39,063 nt of DNA from Bacteroidota bacterium. GTDB taxonomy: Bacteria > Bacteroidota > Bacteroidia > Bacteroidales > UBA7960. The notes under the pieces are model-generated. The model was not told the DNA's origin. It searched no databases and saw nothing but the letters and a program-made list of their open reading frames with translations. Below, in pieces: positions 17,094 through 24,844 of this stretch. Numbering within the stretch: position 1 is the stretch's first letter; each line of letters begins with the position of its first letter. Position numbers and translations under genes: made by a program. The stretch is taken from the NCBI GenBank assembly GCA_007694165.1, contig RECE01000193.1, positions 1 through 39,063 on the forward strand. Direction: 5' to 3'.

Positions 17094-19901
17094 ATGTCAG
17101 ATAAAACGAAAAAACTTTTTTTACTGGATGCCATGGCCCTTATCTACAGGGCTTATTTTGCGCTTAACCGCAACCCCCGCGTCAATTCGAAAGGACTGAA
17201 TACTTCAGCTATGCTGGGCTTTGCCAATTCACTGCTGGAAGTGATAAAAAAAGAATCGCCCACCCATATTGCCGTGGCATTTGATGCATTTGCCCCCACA
17301 CAGCGGCAAACCGACTACAGCGCCTACAAAGCCAACAGGGAGGATACACCGGAAGACATCGTTAACTCCATTCCGTACATTAAAAAGCTCATTGAAGGAT
17401 TTAACATCCCCATTCTTGAACTGGCAGGCTATGAGGCAGACGATATTATTGGCACCATTGCCAAAGAGGCAGAAAAAGATGGATTTACTGTTTTCATGAT
17501 GACTCCCGACAAAGACTTTGGTCAGTTGGTTTCCGAAAACATCTTCATGTACAAGCCCGCCCGTATGGGCAACGATGCGGAAATATGGGGTGTAAAAGAG
17601 GTGTGCGAAAAGTTTAGCATCCAAAAACCCGAACAGGTCATAGACATCCTGGGTCTTTGGGGCGATGCATCGGACAATATCCCCGGAGTTCCCGGTATCG
17701 GAGAAAAAAAGGCCAAAAAGCTGATTGCAGAATTTGGTTCCATCGAAAATATCCTTCAGAATGTTGATGACGTTGCCGAAAAACGAAGTCGCGAATCTTT
17801 GAAAGAATATGCTCAGCAGGCACTAATGTCAAAATCCCTGGCCACCATTATTCTGGATGTGCCCGTGGAATGGAATGAGGAACTGTTTAAAATCAGCGAC
17901 CCCAATCCTGACATACTGATACCTCTTTTTGATGAGCTGGAATTTCGCACGTATGCCAAACGTGTTTTTGAACACATCAGAGAAGAAGCACCCAAGGCAA
18001 TGCCTTCAAAGGCACAGATGCAGGGGCAGATGGATCTTTTTGCCGGCACTGATGCCATGGAAGACCCCACAGAACTGGCGAAAAAGAAAGTGGCAGAGCT
18101 TATGGAAGAAAATCAATTCATCACCATAGATACCGATGAGGAAATCAAAAAACTCATCAATGAATTGAGCGCATCAGCTTCGTTTTGCTTCGATACAGAA
18201 ACTACCTCCCTGGAGATAAATGAAGCACAACTCGTGGGGATTGCCTTCTGCATTGAGCCGGGGAAAGCATGGTTTGTTCCATTTTCCGAAAAGCAGGACG
18301 ATGCAGCGAAAAGGGCTGAGCTTTTCAAAGAAATTTTTGAGAATGAGAAAATTGAAAAGACCGGCCAAAACCTGAAATACGATATCGGGGTTTTGAAAAA
18401 CTATGGCATACAGGTACAGGGAAAACTTTTTGACACCATGCTTGCTCATTACCTCTTGCAGCCCGACATGCGTCATAATATGGATATCCTTTCCGAAACA
18501 TATCTCAATTATAAACCATTGAGCATTGAGGCTCTGATAGGAAAAAAAGGGAAAAACCAGAAAAGCATGCGCGATGTGCCTGCTGAGACTCTAACAGCCT
18601 ATGCCTGCGAAGATGCGCATGTAACGCAAAAGCTCCGGGAGGTTTTTGAACCCGAACTGGAAAAATCCGGGCTTACCCAACTGTTTCACCAGTTGGAAAC
18701 TCCCTTGATTTATGTGCTGGCAAACATGGAGAGCCATGGAGTTAAGCTGGACACCGAAGCACTGAAAGAGTTCTCCATAAAACTGGAGACCGATATTGAA
18801 CGCATCGAAAAAGAGATATACGAACTGGCAGATTTTAAGTTCAACATCGGCTCACCCAAACAACTGGGAGATGTGCTGTTTGACAGGTTGAAGATTGTAG
18901 CCAAAGCAAAGAAGACCAAAACCAAACAATACAGCACCGGGGAGGATGTACTTTCCAAACTTGTGTCCAAACACGAAATTGTACAGAAAATACTGGATTA
19001 CCGTTCGTTAACCAAGCTTAAGTCAACTTATGTTGATTCATTCCCCAAGCTTATCAGCGAAAAAACCGGCAGACTGCATGCCAGTTTTAACCAAACGGTT
19101 GCTGCCACTGGCAGGTTGTCTTCCAACAATCCCAACTTACAGAACATTCCCATCCGAACAGAACAGGGGCGCGAAATCAGAAAGGCCTTCGTGCCGGCTG
19201 ACAGTGAGCACATCCTTTTGGCGGCCGACTATTCCCAGATTGAGCTAAGGATTATTGCTTCACTTAGCGGGGATGAAGCCATGATAGATGCTTTCAAAAA
19301 AGGGCATGACATCCATTCTGCTACTGCAGCCAAAGTTTTCGGGGTAGCCCTTGAGGATGTAGATCGCGAGATGCGCCGCAAAGCAAAAACGGTAAACTTT
19401 GGGATTGTATACGGCATTTCTGCCTTTGGGCTCTCAGAAAGGCTGAATATCCCCAGGGATGAATCGGCTGATATCATAAAAAACTACTTCAAAGAATATC
19501 CCGGTATTAAAAAGTACATGGATGAAACCATTGCTTTTGCCCGTGAGCATGGCTATGTGGAAACCATCATGAAACGCCGCAGGTATCTCAACGATATCAA
19601 CAGCGGTAATGCTGCAGTCAGGGGGTATGCCGAGCGCAATGCCATCAACTCGCCCATTCAGGGTTCTGCTGCCGACATGATCAAGCTGGCTATGATAAAC
19701 ATTTACCGTGACATGCAAGCACAAAAACTGCAGTCAAAACTGATACTGCAGGTGCATGATGAATTGGTTTTTGACGCACGAAAAGACGAACTGGAGGCGC
19801 TGAAAAAAATTGTGGCTGAAAACATGAAGAACGCCATGAAACTTGAAGTAGACCTGGAAATCGACATGAATACAGGGAACAACTGGCTGGAAGCCCATTA
19901 A
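17094..19901 (+). CDS. polA: DNA polymerase I
   Basis: Repair and Okazaki-fragment polymerase, 935 aa, with all three domains. The 5'-3' exonuclease (about 1-295) has DAMALIYRAYFA, AFDAFAPTQR and YEADDIIGT, with the helix-hairpin-helix GVPGIGEKKAKKL. The 3'-5' proofreading domain (about 340-540) keeps its acidic residues: FDTETTS near 366 and YACEDAHVT. The polymerase domain (about 560-935) shows motif A DYSQIELR (near 712), motif B RRKAKTVNFGIVYG (near 762) and motif C LQVHDELVF (near 886). Unlike several bacterial Pol I proteins, proofreading residues are not lost. It is a single-gene unit with its own promoter box and a strong terminator. Confidence 0.98.
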   Translation: MSDKTKKLFLLDAMALIYRAYFALNRNPRVNSKGLNTSAMLGFANSLLEVIKKESPTHIAVAFDAFAPTQRQTDYSAYKANREDTPEDIVNSIPYIKKLIEGFNIPILELAGYEADDIIGTIAKEAEKDGFTVFMMTPDKDFGQLVSENIFMYKPARMGNDAEIWGVKEVCEKFSIQKPEQVIDILGLWGDASDNIPGVPGIGEKKAKKLIAEFGSIENILQNVDDVAEKRSRESLKEYAQQALMSKSLATIILDVPVEWNEELFKISDPNPDILIPLFDELEFRTYAKRVFEHIREEAPKAMPSKAQMQGQMDLFAGTDAMEDPTELAKKKVAELMEENQFITIDTDEEIKKLINELSASASFCFDTETTSLEINEAQLVGIAFCIEPGKAWFVPFSEKQDDAAKRAELFKEIFENEKIEKTGQNLKYDIGVLKNYGIQVQGKLFDTMLAHYLLQPDMRHNMDILSETYLNYKPLSIEALIGKKGKNQKSMRDVPAETLTAYACEDAHVTQKLREVFEPELEKSGLTQLFHQLETPLIYVLANMESHGVKLDTEALKEFSIKLETDIERIEKEIYELADFKFNIGSPKQLGDVLFDRLKIVAKAKKTKTKQYSTGEDVLSKLVSKHEIVQKILDYRSLTKLKSTYVDSFPKLISEKTGRLHASFNQTVAATGRLSSNNPNLQNIPIRTEQGREIRKAFVPADSEHILLAADYSQIELRIIASLSGDEAMIDAFKKGHDIHSATAAKVFGVALEDVDREMRRKAKTVNFGIVYGISAFGLSERLNIPRDESADIIKNYFKEYPGIKKYMDETIAFAREHGYVETIMKRRRYLNDINSGNAAVRGYAERNAINSPIQGSAADMIKLAMINIYRDMQAQKLQSKLILQVHDELVFDARKDELEALKKIVAENMKNAMKLEVDLEIDMNTGNNWLEAH

Positions 19902-19923
19902 TGGAAGTCTTGAAATCTTAGAA

Positions 19924-19957
19924 AAAAAGGGCGCTGAATCAAATCAGCGCCCTTTTT
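19924..19957. terminator. Bidirectional intrinsic terminator between polA and the MltF-like gene
   Basis: AAAAAGGGCGCTGA (19924-19937) pairs perfectly with TCAGCGCCCTTTTT (19944-19957) around a six-base loop. The A-run on one side and T-run on the other let it end both convergent genes. Confidence 0.92.
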
Positions 19958-19979
19958 ATTATTTTTTCTTTATGTCCTC

Positions 19980-21434
19980 TTAGCTTCCAACGGCATTAAG
20001 ATAATGCTCATAACGCTCAAGGATTTCATAAACATAATGATAGGGTTCAGAACCTCTTGCATAGCCGTGTCTTACAACCGGATCGAGGTAATACTTGGGC
20101 TTGGACTTATTGAGCACGAAATAATCCACATTGTCTTTCCACAGGTTGGGATCTTTACCGTATTTCTCAGCAAGCCGGCGTGCATCAAGCACATGGCCCA
20201 AGCCAACGTTATAGGATGCAAGAATAAATTTGATCCGCTCTTCGTCATCGGTAATAACATCCCTCAGGCGTTGATCAATCCAGTCAAGATATTTAACTCC
20301 GGCAACAATATTTTCAATGGGAGTGGAGGTTTGATTCACATTGTACATAGATGCTGTGTTGGGCATCAACTGCATAATCCCAAAAGCACCTGCCCATGAA
20401 ACTGCGTCATGATTGAAGCGTGATTCCTGGAAGGCCAGTGATGCAATGAGTCGCCAGTCCCAACCTACGATTTCAGAGAATCGTTTGAAGTAGTCATCAT
20501 AAACCGAAATTCGTCCTCCACCCAAAGAGTGATAAGGACTTTTGGCCATCATAGAGCTTCTTGGATTATGGAAATAGCGATTGTACAGGTTGGAATACTG
20601 CCGTGTTTGCTTGAAATCGCTCATCCACTCATCAATAGCAGCTTTAAGCAAAGGAGTGTCGTGGCGCACAGCCCATGAGAGATTCTGGGTAAAACTCAAA
20701 GGAGTATGAATATCAATATTGGGATAGTAGGTTTGATTAACCTGTGCCACATGCTCGTCGCTTACAGTATACTCAATTTCACCGTTGGCAACCTTCTCTA
20801 TGAGCATTTCAGGTTCATAGTCCGTTTCAACGATATAAATGGTATCACCAATTTCTTCCATAAGGTTTCTCAAACGCACTTTATGGGCAGAATTCCGGTG
20901 CACATGAACGGTTTTGCCTGCAATATCCAGCTGGTTCCTGATAAGGTAATCTTCAATTTCGGAAGAACGCATGTGATACCAGCTTTCGGGACGACGCTGA
21001 ATCAGCACCTGCCTGGTCTGGCTGTGGGGTTCAGTAAAGGAAAGTGTTTCACGACGACTGCGTGTAACAGTAAGGTCCATGGCAATAATATTGCAATCAC
21101 CTTCGGACATGAGGCATTCAAAATTTTCGTTCAAATCATTGGTAACGAAAATCTCAAGTTCTACTCCAATATGCTGGGCAAACATTTTCAGCAATTCAAG
21201 ATGAAAGCCCATCGGTTGTCCACGGTAAACGAAATAGTTGGTCGAGTTATAATCCGTGGTTGCCTTAATCACACCTCTCTCGAGAATGGCAGGCAAGTCA
21301 TTGTTGTTTACTACTTCTTCCTGCTCAATCGCTTCCTCCACAGATACAGACCTGTTCGTAAATATCAAGCCGGCAAAAATGAGGAGGGGAACTGCGACAA
21401 CCAGCAGAAGTTTAACAATTTTTTGTTGTCTCAT
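19980..21434 (-). CDS. MltF-like membrane-bound lytic murein transglycosylase
   Basis: A 484-aa peptidoglycan lytic transglycosylase. One N-terminal membrane anchor (about 5-27) is followed by a solute-binding-protein domain of family 3 (about 40-275; GVIKATTDYNSTNYFVYRGQPMGF and SEGDCNIIAMDLTVTRSR) and a C-terminal SLT domain (about 305-450). The catalytic Glu337 is in LAFQESRFNHDA, with GAFGIMQLMPNTA and ASYNVGLGH completing the fold. The layout is that of MltF, where the first domain controls the second. The ATG at 21434 is chosen because a -7 box at 21475-21468 overlaps the longer start. It is convergent with polA and divergent from holB. Confidence 0.92.
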   Translation of the reverse strand: MRQQKIVKLLLVVAVPLLIFAGLIFTNRSVSVEEAIEQEEVVNNNDLPAILERGVIKATTDYNSTNYFVYRGQPMGFHLELLKMFAQHIGVELEIFVTNDLNENFECLMSEGDCNIIAMDLTVTRSRRETLSFTEPHSQTRQVLIQRRPESWYHMRSSEIEDYLIRNQLDIAGKTVHVHRNSAHKVRLRNLMEEIGDTIYIVETDYEPEMLIEKVANGEIEYTVSDEHVAQVNQTYYPNIDIHTPLSFTQNLSWAVRHDTPLLKAAIDEWMSDFKQTRQYSNLYNRYFHNPRSSMMAKSPYHSLGGGRISVYDDYFKRFSEIVGWDWRLIASLAFQESRFNHDAVSWAGAFGIMQLMPNTASMYNVNQTSTPIENIVAGVKYLDWIDQRLRDVITDDEERIKFILASYNVGLGHVLDARRLAEKYGKDPNLWKDNVDYFVLNKSKPKYYLDPVVRHGYARGSEPYHYVYEILERYEHYLNAVGS

Positions 21435-21467
21435 AATTTCTAAATTTTGCGAAAGCAAATCAGCCTG

Positions 21468-21496
21468 CAAAGGTACACTATTTTTTTACTTGCAAA
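21468..21496 (-). promoter_or_regulatory. Promoter of the MltF-like gene
   Basis: On the minus strand TACCTTTG (21475-21468) matches TAnnTTTG exactly, with TTTG (21496-21493) 17 bp upstream. It overlaps codon 1 of the longest open frame, so translation must begin downstream at 21434. Confidence 0.6.
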
Positions 21497-21635
21497 ACTG
21501 TCTTGTTTTTTGATCCTTCACACTTTGCAAATGTACTGATAAATTTGTTATTTTCTTATACCAACACCCTTTTTTTACCAACACACGGCAGTTAAAAACT
21601 ACGCATCACCCATCAATTAAGGGCTTCAAAAGAGC

Positions 21636-21653
21636 AAAGTTGTTAACAACTTT
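21636..21653. repeat. Perfect 18-bp palindrome, candidate operator
   Basis: AAAGTTGTTAACAACTTT is its own reverse complement with no spacer. It lies between two divergent promoters, about 125 bp upstream of the holB -33 element and 140 bp from the MltF-like promoter. No T-run follows, so it is not a terminator. A dimeric regulator site is the simplest reading, but no regulator gene lies nearby. Confidence 0.5.
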
Positions 21654-21777
21654 CTTCAAAATGTCTTCGCAAACGATTGAAATTCTAACAAAATCAAGCG
21701 TATTTTTACGCAATGGCGTCATTTGTTTTTTTTTAACGCTTTATTTGAGTTGTAAACAAGACAATTTCTGGTATTTA

Positions 21778-21810
21778 TTTGCTGCGATAGGCTAAATCTT
21801 GGTATTTTTG
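21778..21810 (+). promoter_or_regulatory. holB operon promoter (TTTG-21-TATTTTTG)
   Basis: TTTG (21778-21781) and TATTTTTG (21803-21810) are separated by 21 bp, a good match to the full Bacteroidota consensus. The holB ATG follows 22 bp after the -7 box. Confidence 0.7.
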
Positions 21811-21832
21811 AGCCTTACAAATAAAGTAACTC

Positions 21833-22969
21833 ATGTTTTTTAAGGATATTGCAGGTCAGGATTCTATCAAAAAAAAGCTCATTAACAACATCAAAGAAGG
21901 CCGCATAAGCCATGCTCAGCTGTTTTTAGGCCCGGAAGGCAGCGGAAAACTTGCGATGGCTATTGCTTATTCAAGGTATATTTGCTGTAAAAACCCGGGG
22001 GCCGAAGATGCATGCGGAACGTGCAGTTCGTGCGTAAAATTCAACAAACTGGCCCATCCGGATCTTAACTTTTTCTTCCCCAACCCTTCCAAAAAGCAGG
22101 GTGATAAGGTTTTTATGAGCAAGGACTATATTACCGAATGGAGAAGTTTTCTTGAAAACTCAAAGTATGTAAGCCTAAACTCATGGTATAGTCATATCGA
22201 AATAGAGAACAAGCAGGGTATTATCAATGCAGCCGATTGCAATGAAATCATCAGGGTTTTGGGGTATAAATCCTATGAAAGCGAATACAAAATCGTGATT
22301 ATCTGGATGATTGAAAAGCTTTTTCATTCTGCTGCACCCAAATTGCTGAAAATTCTTGAGGAACCCCCACCAAAAACCCTTTTTCTCCTGGTATCAGAAA
22401 CCCATGATCAAATTTTACCCACCATCCTTTCGCGCGCGCAGCTGGTAAAGATACCACGCCTCAGTGACGAAGAGATAAAACACGGTCTTTCGGATATTTA
22501 CAATTACAACCCTCAACTTGCTGAAGAAGCCGCCTTCTTATCGGATGGCAATTTTTTCCAGGCACTGGCCTTGTGTCAAAATGACGATACAAGAGAGAAT
22601 TATGGCCGGTTCCTGAGAAATTGGATGAGGAATTCATACAGTTTTGACCTCAAAGAGATTCTCAAAGGTGTTGATGATCTTGCCAAAATGGGAAGAGAAC
22701 GACAAAAGTCTTTACTGAATTACGGACTGGAAATTTTCAGGCAATGTACCCTGATGAATTATCAGGCCAACAACCTGGTAAAAGCGCCTGCTGAGGCATA
22801 CCAGTTTATTGAGAAGTTTTCTAAAGTATTGCAACCAGATATTGCGCTGCAAATGACAGAAGAGTTTTCTAAAGCAATATACCATATAGAAAGGAATGCA
22901 AATGCCAAGATTCTCTTTACAGATTTGTCTTTCAAAATGTACCGAATTTTTATGACAGCAAAAAAGTGA
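21833..22969 (+). CDS. holB: DNA polymerase III clamp-loader subunit delta'
   Basis: Subunit of the replication clamp loader, 378 aa. FKDIAGQDSIKKKL opens the AAA+ module, with a P-loop GPEGSGK at 33-39 and a four-cysteine zinc module (CC near 52, then CGTCSSC). KIVIIWMIEKLFHSAAPKLLKILEEPPPKTLFLL is the typical delta'/gamma block around the sensor region, and the SRC-type motif appears as LSRAQ with the Cys replaced by Ala. The C-terminal part is helical and diverged. It is the first gene of the holB-ricT-gldH-PBP1A series, with a clear promoter; the holB-ricT pairing is also seen in Firmicutes. Confidence 0.92.
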   Translation: MFFKDIAGQDSIKKKLINNIKEGRISHAQLFLGPEGSGKLAMAIAYSRYICCKNPGAEDACGTCSSCVKFNKLAHPDLNFFFPNPSKKQGDKVFMSKDYITEWRSFLENSKYVSLNSWYSHIEIENKQGIINAADCNEIIRVLGYKSYESEYKIVIIWMIEKLFHSAAPKLLKILEEPPPKTLFLLVSETHDQILPTILSRAQLVKIPRLSDEEIKHGLSDIYNYNPQLAEEAAFLSDGNFFQALALCQNDDTRENYGRFLRNWMRNSYSFDLKEILKGVDDLAKMGRERQKSLLNYGLEIFRQCTLMNYQANNLVKAPAEAYQFIEKFSKVLQPDIALQMTEEFSKAIYHIERNANAKILFTDLSFKMYRIFMTAKK

Positions 22970-22978
22970 TTAATTTAC

Positions 22979-22986
22979 TACTTTTG
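22979..22986 (+). promoter_or_regulatory. -7 promoter box (TACTTTTG) upstream of ricT
   Basis: Exact TAnnTTTG match just after the holB stop. It would start a transcript near 22993, giving ricT an internal promoter and a leader of about 130 nt. A short CTGC/GCAG hairpin and a run of nine T (23092-23100) lie in that leader. Confidence 0.45.
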
Positions 22987-23122
22987 TATTTGCTATTAAT
23001 TGATAATAAAATATTTCGGGCAACTGAACCCAGGAAAAATAATTAATAGTGCAACACCAGGTTCAGATGGCTCTCACTCTGCATTGCAGCGTTTTTTTTT
23101 ACAAACATCAAAAAAGATCAAA

Positions 23123-24277
23123 TTGGAAAATAACAATAACAACTTCATATCAAGGGGCTGCCGCTGTGCGCCCCGCCCCAATGCATCAAGGCAGGAAGAG
23201 TTGCATGCACATTCCTGCACCAAGCTCAATGTATTTAACTGGATTGACAATATAAAACCCCCAAAAAACTTCCCTACCCGCGAATTGGTGGAGGTTCGGT
23301 TTAAAAACAGCAGGAAGGATTTCTTCCAGGTTCCTGATGATTTGCAACTGGAAGAGGGCGATATTGTAGCGGTGGAAGCTTCTCCCGGTCACGATATCGG
23401 CATTGTTACCATTGCCGGTGAAATCGTAAAACTTCAGTTGAAAAACAAAAAAATTGATATCCACAAAACAGAATTCAAAAAGGTTTACCGTAAGGCTAAG
23501 GTTACTGACATAGAAAAGTGGGTGGCAGCTGTAGAGCTTGAGAAAACGACCATGTATGGTTCACGGGAAATCGCCTCCTCACTTAAGCTGGACATGAAAA
23601 TAAGTGATGTGGAATACCAGGGCGACAAGACAAAAGCCATTTTCTATTACACTGCTGATGAAAGGGTAGATTTCAGGGAGCTTATTAAGGTGCTTGCCGA
23701 TACCTTTAATGTACGCATTGAGATGCGGCAAATTGGCATGCGCCAGGAAGCCAGCCGCCTGGGCGGAATTGGTTCATGTGGACGCGAACTATGCTGTTCT
23801 ACCTGGCTCACCAATTTCAGATCGGTTTCCACCAATGCAGCACGTACGCAGCAGCTTTCATTAAATCCGCAAAAGCTGGCCGGGCAGTGTTCCAAATTGA
23901 AATGTTGCATCAACTATGAGAACGATTGTTATCTTGACACACTAAAGGACCATCCGGACACATCTTCAGCACTGCAAACGAAGAAAGGGAAGGCCTATCA
24001 TCAGAAAACAGATATCCTCAGAAACCTCATGTACTATACCTACCATGACAACCCATCCAATTTTATTTGCATAACCGCCGATCGGGTGAAGGAAATTCTT
24101 GAGCTGAACCGAAAAAACATTTCCCCGGAGGCATTGGAAGAAGAAGGTTTTGCGGAAGTAGTAACTGAAAGAAATCAGAATACCGGCTATGAAGAAGACA
24201 GCCTTACACGTTTTGATACTCCTGCTTCATCCAAACCCAAAAGAAAAAGAAAAAAACCAAGACCCGGAAAGAAATAA
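23123..24277 (+). CDS. ricT: PSP1-domain regulatory protein RicT/YaaT
   Basis: Homologue of YaaT/RicT, which in Bacillus works in a complex that modulates RNase Y-dependent RNA maturation. LNVFNWIDNI, then EVRFKNSRKDFFQV and GDIVAVEASPGHDIGIV mark the N-terminal part. The PSP1 C-terminal domain has RQEASRLGGIGSCGRELCC and LAGQCSKLKCCINYE, with conserved Cys pairs. The C-terminus is a basic tail rich in Lys, Arg and Pro. No ATG exists before the conserved region; I choose the TTG at 23123 because it gives an N-terminus of family-like length. A TTG at 23000 would add 41 residues encoded across a nine-T tract. Function in Bacteroidota is by homology only. Confidence 0.85.
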   Translation: MENNNNNFISRGCRCAPRPNASRQEELHAHSCTKLNVFNWIDNIKPPKNFPTRELVEVRFKNSRKDFFQVPDDLQLEEGDIVAVEASPGHDIGIVTIAGEIVKLQLKNKKIDIHKTEFKKVYRKAKVTDIEKWVAAVELEKTTMYGSREIASSLKLDMKISDVEYQGDKTKAIFYYTADERVDFRELIKVLADTFNVRIEMRQIGMRQEASRLGGIGSCGRELCCSTWLTNFRSVSTNAARTQQLSLNPQKLAGQCSKLKCCINYENDCYLDTLKDHPDTSSALQTKKGKAYHQKTDILRNLMYYTYHDNPSNFICITADRVKEILELNRKNISPEALEEEGFAEVVTERNQNTGYEEDSLTRFDTPASSKPKRKRKKPRPGKK

Positions 24278-24325
24278 CAGGGCATTTCCTGCCCTCAACC
24301 ATGCAAACCCTTTAAAAACGATACA

Positions 24326-24796
24326 ATGCAGAAAGCCAGTCACGGTTTTTTTATTCTGATACCCCTTGCCTTCATGCTATGGGGTTGTAATTCACAGATT
24401 GTTTTCGAAAAAAGCCAGAAAATTGCAGCAGAAGGTTGGCAGATGAATGATGTCATAACGTTTGAAAAAGAGATCAACGATACAACCAGCCTATATGATG
24501 TTTTTCTCAATGTCAGAAATAACAATGAATACCCCTACAGTAATCTTTACGTTTTTTTCCACACAATATTTCCCGACGGCTCCCATTACCAGGACACTAT
24601 CGAAATGATTCTGGCGGACAGGCAAGGCAAGTGGACCGGTGAAGGTTTTGGAAAAATAAAGTCCAACAGTTTTCATTTTCGAAAAGATGTATGGTTTCCT
24701 GTTGAAGGAGAGTTTACCTTTACCATTCAACATGCTATGCGCGAAGAATATCTCAAAGGCATTACCGATATAGGAATGCGAATTGAGAGAAAATAA
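24326..24796 (+). CDS. gldH: Gliding motility-associated lipoprotein GldH
   Basis: A 156-aa lipoprotein with signal peptide ending MLWGC (Cys21 lipidated). The body matches GldH: a short beta-sandwich with YPYSNLYVFFHTIFPDGSHYQDTIEMILADRQGKWTG and a final KGITDIGMRIERK. GldH is needed for gliding in Flavobacterium, yet it occurs in many non-gliding Bacteroidota, where its role is unclear. No other gld or spr genes are in the window. It lies 48 bp after ricT, with a small AGGGCA/TGCCCT hairpin between them, and 48 bp before PBP1A, a conserved neighbourhood in the phylum. Confidence 0.88.
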   Translation: MQKASHGFFILIPLAFMLWGCNSQIVFEKSQKIAAEGWQMNDVITFEKEINDTTSLYDVFLNVRNNNEYPYSNLYVFFHTIFPDGSHYQDTIEMILADRQGKWTGEGFGKIKSNSFHFRKDVWFPVEGEFTFTIQHAMREEYLKGITDIGMRIERK

Positions 24797-24844
24797 GAAC
24801 AGGAATTTCTCGTTTGAGAAAGTAAGAAAATCAATTGAATCAGA

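Larger units (their letters stand above)
21435..21832. other. Divergent intergenic region between the MltF-like gene and holB
   Basis: About 400 bases without a gene. It holds the minus-strand promoter at 21468-21496, an 18-bp perfect palindrome at 21636-21653, a small hairpin GCGTA/TACGC at 21698-21711 and the holB promoter at 21778-21810. Pyrimidine-rich stretches on the plus strand flank these elements. Confidence 0.6.

Noticed and set aside
20706-21443. A 245-codon frame antisense to the MltF-like gene
   Set aside because: It mirrors a well-supported gene, shows no domain features and has no promoter of its own.
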